DNA of 64,000 bases from Paracoccus gahaiensis (GTDB taxonomy: Bacteria > Pseudomonadota > Alphaproteobacteria > Rhodobacterales > Rhodobacteraceae): assembly GCF_005048225.1 (NCBI RefSeq), contig NZ_SUNI01000018.1:1-64000 (forward strand). Direction: 5' to 3'. The translations under genes were made by a program, and so were the position numbers. Shown here piece by piece: positions 61,857-64,000 of this stretch (the stretch's first letter is position 1; every line of letters starts with the position of its first letter). The notes below the pieces were generated by a model that had not been told where the DNA came from, made no database searches, and saw nothing but the letters and a program-made list of their open reading frames with translations.

Positions 61857-62951
61857 ATGCAGATGACCGACTATCGGACCTTTGGACGCTCGGGGCTGAT
61901 CGTCAGCCCGCTGACGCTTGGCACGATGACCTTCGGCGCAGGCCGGTGGGGCAGTGACATGGCGGCCGCGCGCGAGATCTTTGAGGCCTACGTCTCGGCG
62001 GGCGGAAACGTGGTCGACACCGCCGACGTCTATAGCGGCGGAGAGAGCGAGCGGATGCTGGGGCAGATCCTGGCTGATAGCGGCCTGCGCGACCGAATCG
62101 TCCTGTCCACCAAATCCGGCTTTGCCCGGGCGCAGGGACATCCGCTGCATGGCGGAAACGGCGCGATCAATATCCGGCTTGGGATCGAGGGGTCGCTGCG
62201 CCGCCTCGGGACGGACCGGATCGACCTCTATTGGGTGCATGTCTGGGATCGCACCACGCCGCCCGAGGAGGTGCTGCGGACGCTGACCGCAGCCGTCGCA
62301 CGGGGCGAGATCCTGTATTACGGGTTCTCGAACACGCCCGCCTGGTATGTCGCCAAGGTCGCGACCCTGGCGGCGGCGCACGGCCTGCCGGGCCCGATCG
62401 GGCTGCAGAACGCCTGGTCGCTGATCGATCGCGGGGTCGAGCTGGATCTGGCACCGATGGCCGGGCATTTCGGGTTGGGGATCATGCCCTGGAGTCCGCT
62501 GGCCGGCGGATTACTGACCGGAAAGTATGGCCGTGACATGATGGCCCAGGCGGATCGTGCCGCCGCGGTCCCCGATCGTGCCATGGACACGCAAGCCGGT
62601 CAGAGCGATCGTCTGAGCGGGGACAACCCCTACGGCGGCATGCTGTTCACCGAACGCAACTTCGCGATCGTCGACGTCCTGCGCGATGTGGCGACCGAGC
62701 TGGAGGTGCCGATGGCGCAAGCTGCGCTGGCCTGGCTTCTGTCGCGCCCCGGGGTGACGACGCTGCTGATGGGCGCCAGCCGTCCGGAACAGGTGACAGC
62801 CAACATCGCCGCCCTGCAGGTCACGCTGTCGCATGAGCACCGGGCCCGCTTGGACGGGGCCAGCGCGCTGCCATCGCTGAACCCCTATTTCATCTTCCAG
62901 CTGCCGAGAGAGGTGCTGTTCGGCGGGCAATCCGTGACATCTTGGGGATGA
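61857..62951 (+). CDS. Aldo/keto reductase
   Basis: The 364-aa NADPH-dependent TIM barrel shows the catalytic tetrad: Asp and Tyr in DTADVYSGGESE, Lys in LSTKSGFARA and His in YWVHVWDRTT. The C-terminal cofactor site is LLMGASRPEQVTANIAAL. TTAGGAG 6 nt before the ATG supports the start. Related proteins (YghZ/auxin-induced types) detoxify aldehydes; the substrate is unknown. It is monocistronic. Confidence 0.9.
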   Translation: MQMTDYRTFGRSGLIVSPLTLGTMTFGAGRWGSDMAAAREIFEAYVSAGGNVVDTADVYSGGESERMLGQILADSGLRDRIVLSTKSGFARAQGHPLHGGNGAINIRLGIEGSLRRLGTDRIDLYWVHVWDRTTPPEEVLRTLTAAVARGEILYYGFSNTPAWYVAKVATLAAAHGLPGPIGLQNAWSLIDRGVELDLAPMAGHFGLGIMPWSPLAGGLLTGKYGRDMMAQADRAAAVPDRAMDTQAGQSDRLSGDNPYGGMLFTERNFAIVDVLRDVATELEVPMAQAALAWLLSRPGVTTLLMGASRPEQVTANIAALQVTLSHEHRARLDGASALPSLNPYFIFQLPREVLFGGQSVTSWG

Positions 62952-63029
62952 GGGGTGGATCGGGCTCGGATTTGAAGCCATCTCAGGTCCTCTGATTGCC
63001 GCAAAGCTGCCTTTTGTGAGGATGGAGTC

Positions 63030-63983
63030 CTATAGGGCCTTGGGCCAGATCAGGTCTTCAAGATCCTCTAGCTTTCTGACGGAAGACTGCCATTCGCTGA
63101 TGGCGATGCCGCGCATGTCACTCGCCCTGTGGAGCATCATCAGCGTCGTCAGGCGTCGGCGCATTGAATTGTTATAGTCCTCTGCGGGCACACCATAGCC
63201 CTCAAGGAATGCCCGGACGCGGTCGGGGACGCCCGCGCACATGAAGGTGCTCGGGCCCAAGAGATCGTATTCGCGCCAGCCTGTCATGACATCGCCGAAG
63301 TCGATGACCGCCGCCAACTGCCAGCCATCGGACGTTTCTGTCAGAAGCAGGTTTTCTGGAATCCATTCCCCGGTCAGGATAACGGGCTGCACTTCCGCGG
63401 GCAGCACCAAGGGCGCCGCGCGTAGAAGGGCCGGCAGATCGGACAACAGGGACTCCTCCAGGCCCTGACGTCTATGCCGCTCGATACAGCCTTCGGCCTG
63501 ACGCTTGACGAAGTCCGGCCAAGCCGGCTGCATCTCAAGAAACTCTCCCGGATCGACGGCCTGGACCTCTGCAATCGTGCGCCCGACGTCGCCCAGAATG
63601 GCGAGGCGTTCCTGCTCGGATAGCACCGGCCAGACCTCGGAGCCTACTGTTCCGGGCAGCTTGGTGATGATCAGCCATGACCATCCATTGTCCACCCCTT
63701 CCGCCAGTATCCGAGGGATTGGCACGGATAGACGGCCATCCAGCAGGCGCAGCGCAAGGCGTTCGACCGCAAACTGTGGGGCGTAGATCGGTGGGAAAAT
63801 CTTTAGGATGACGTTGCCATCCAAATCGACGACGAGGTTGGTGCCGGTCTTGAATGAAGTAGGCGAGACGGCATGCACATTTGCCCTTTGCGCAATCTCG
63901 ATAACGACGGGCAACCAGAGGTCTGAGGCGGATCGCCATCGCTCGAAGTCTTCCTCATCCGAGATGTCCGGCCAAAGTTTCAC
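63030..63983 (-). CDS. APH/choline kinase-fold phosphotransferase, atypical Brenner motif
   Basis: The 317-aa kinase-like protein has a GTG start with a G-rich Shine-Dalgarno. The N-lobe has TGTNLVVDLDGNVILKIFPP with the ATP lysine in VILKIF. The usual HGD-x4-N loop is TGEWIPENLLL, so the catalytic Asp position is Glu, while the metal DFG is kept in AVIDFGDVMTGWREYD. It may be a variant kinase group or a reduced-activity protein; aminoglycoside resistance is not supported. It ends 78 bp after the convergent aldo-keto reductase. Confidence 0.78.
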   Translation of the reverse strand: MKLWPDISDEEDFERWRSASDLWLPVVIEIAQRANVHAVSPTSFKTGTNLVVDLDGNVILKIFPPIYAPQFAVERLALRLLDGRLSVPIPRILAEGVDNGWSWLIITKLPGTVGSEVWPVLSEQERLAILGDVGRTIAEVQAVDPGEFLEMQPAWPDFVKRQAEGCIERHRRQGLEESLLSDLPALLRAAPLVLPAEVQPVILTGEWIPENLLLTETSDGWQLAAVIDFGDVMTGWREYDLLGPSTFMCAGVPDRVRAFLEGYGVPAEDYNNSMRRRLTTLMMLHRASDMRGIAISEWQSSVRKLEDLEDLIWPKAL

Positions 63984-64000
63984 GGTCCGACCCCCCTGTC

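Noticed and set aside
63030..63983. Aminoglycoside resistance gene
   Set aside because: Only the general APH fold is seen, and the catalytic loop is atypical; nothing ties it to antibiotics.

Overview
The window is GC-rich DNA from an alphaproteobacterium, most like a Rhodobacteraceae/Paracoccus-type organism. I infer this from the codon usage, three tripartite tricarboxylate transporter (TTT) systems, a TRAP transporter, an alphaproteobacterial-type D-tartrate dehydratase and a carnitine dehydrogenase-thioesterase fusion. There are no rRNA, tRNA, replication or ribosomal genes. Nearly everything is uptake, catabolism or local regulation, so this looks like accessory (chromid, plasmid or island) catabolic DNA. 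No complete insertion sequence or CRISPR array was seen.

Layout. 1-1205: start of a leftward gene cut by the window edge, facing a LacI-family regulator across two matching operators. 1649-4207: secreted penicillin-acylase-family amidohydrolase. 4354-11266: tctC-tctB-tctA-leuC-leuD read leftward, divergent from a GntR/UTRA regulator and an isocitrate lyase/PEP mutase-family lyase; this looks like a pathway that imports a branched dicarboxylate, hydrates or isomerises it and splits it. 11680-16178: SH3 protein, ABC-F ATPase, Lrp/LysE pair, tyrosine recombinase and a decayed HxlR gene. 16243-26087: tartrate region with D-tartrate dehydratase, two LysR regulators, TctC, a TctA-TctB fusion, two tandem tartrate dehydrogenase paralogues and glycerate 2-kinase.

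26286-39322: a run of regulator/redox-enzyme cassettes (LysR/NAD(P)H oxidoreductase, AraC/SDR, GST/WYL regulator, LysR/SnoaL-SDR), with a CAP-domain protein, a PNPOx-like protein, a DnaQ-BRCT protein and a glyoxalase-fold protein. 39698-45091: carnitine catabolism with an orphan choline/carnitine-type binding protein, two GlxA-type AraC regulators, the carnitine dehydrogenase/betainyl-CoA thioesterase fusion and the dehydrocarnitine-cleaving BKACE enzyme. 45345-53640: frameshifted XRE regulator, an unidentified permease, a complete TRAP transporter, an HMG-CoA-lyase-family lyase, a CaiB/BaiF CoA-transferase and a GntR/FCD regulator. 53886-60411: third TTT transporter with a cytoplasmic-type sulfatase, a LysR regulator and the formylglycine-generating enzyme that would activate the sulfatase. 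60871-63983: LysR/aldo-keto reductase pair and an APH-fold phosphotransferase.

The theme is several self-contained modules, each with a high-affinity carboxylate (or quaternary amine) importer, one to four enzymes feeding central metabolism, and its own regulator, usually divergently transcribed. The least explained modules are the LeuCD plus lyase TTT operon and the sulfatase plus FGE TTT operon. Small dispersed features are a 60-bp intergenic repeat in three copies and four convergent gene pairs whose 3' ends overlap by 33-45 bp.
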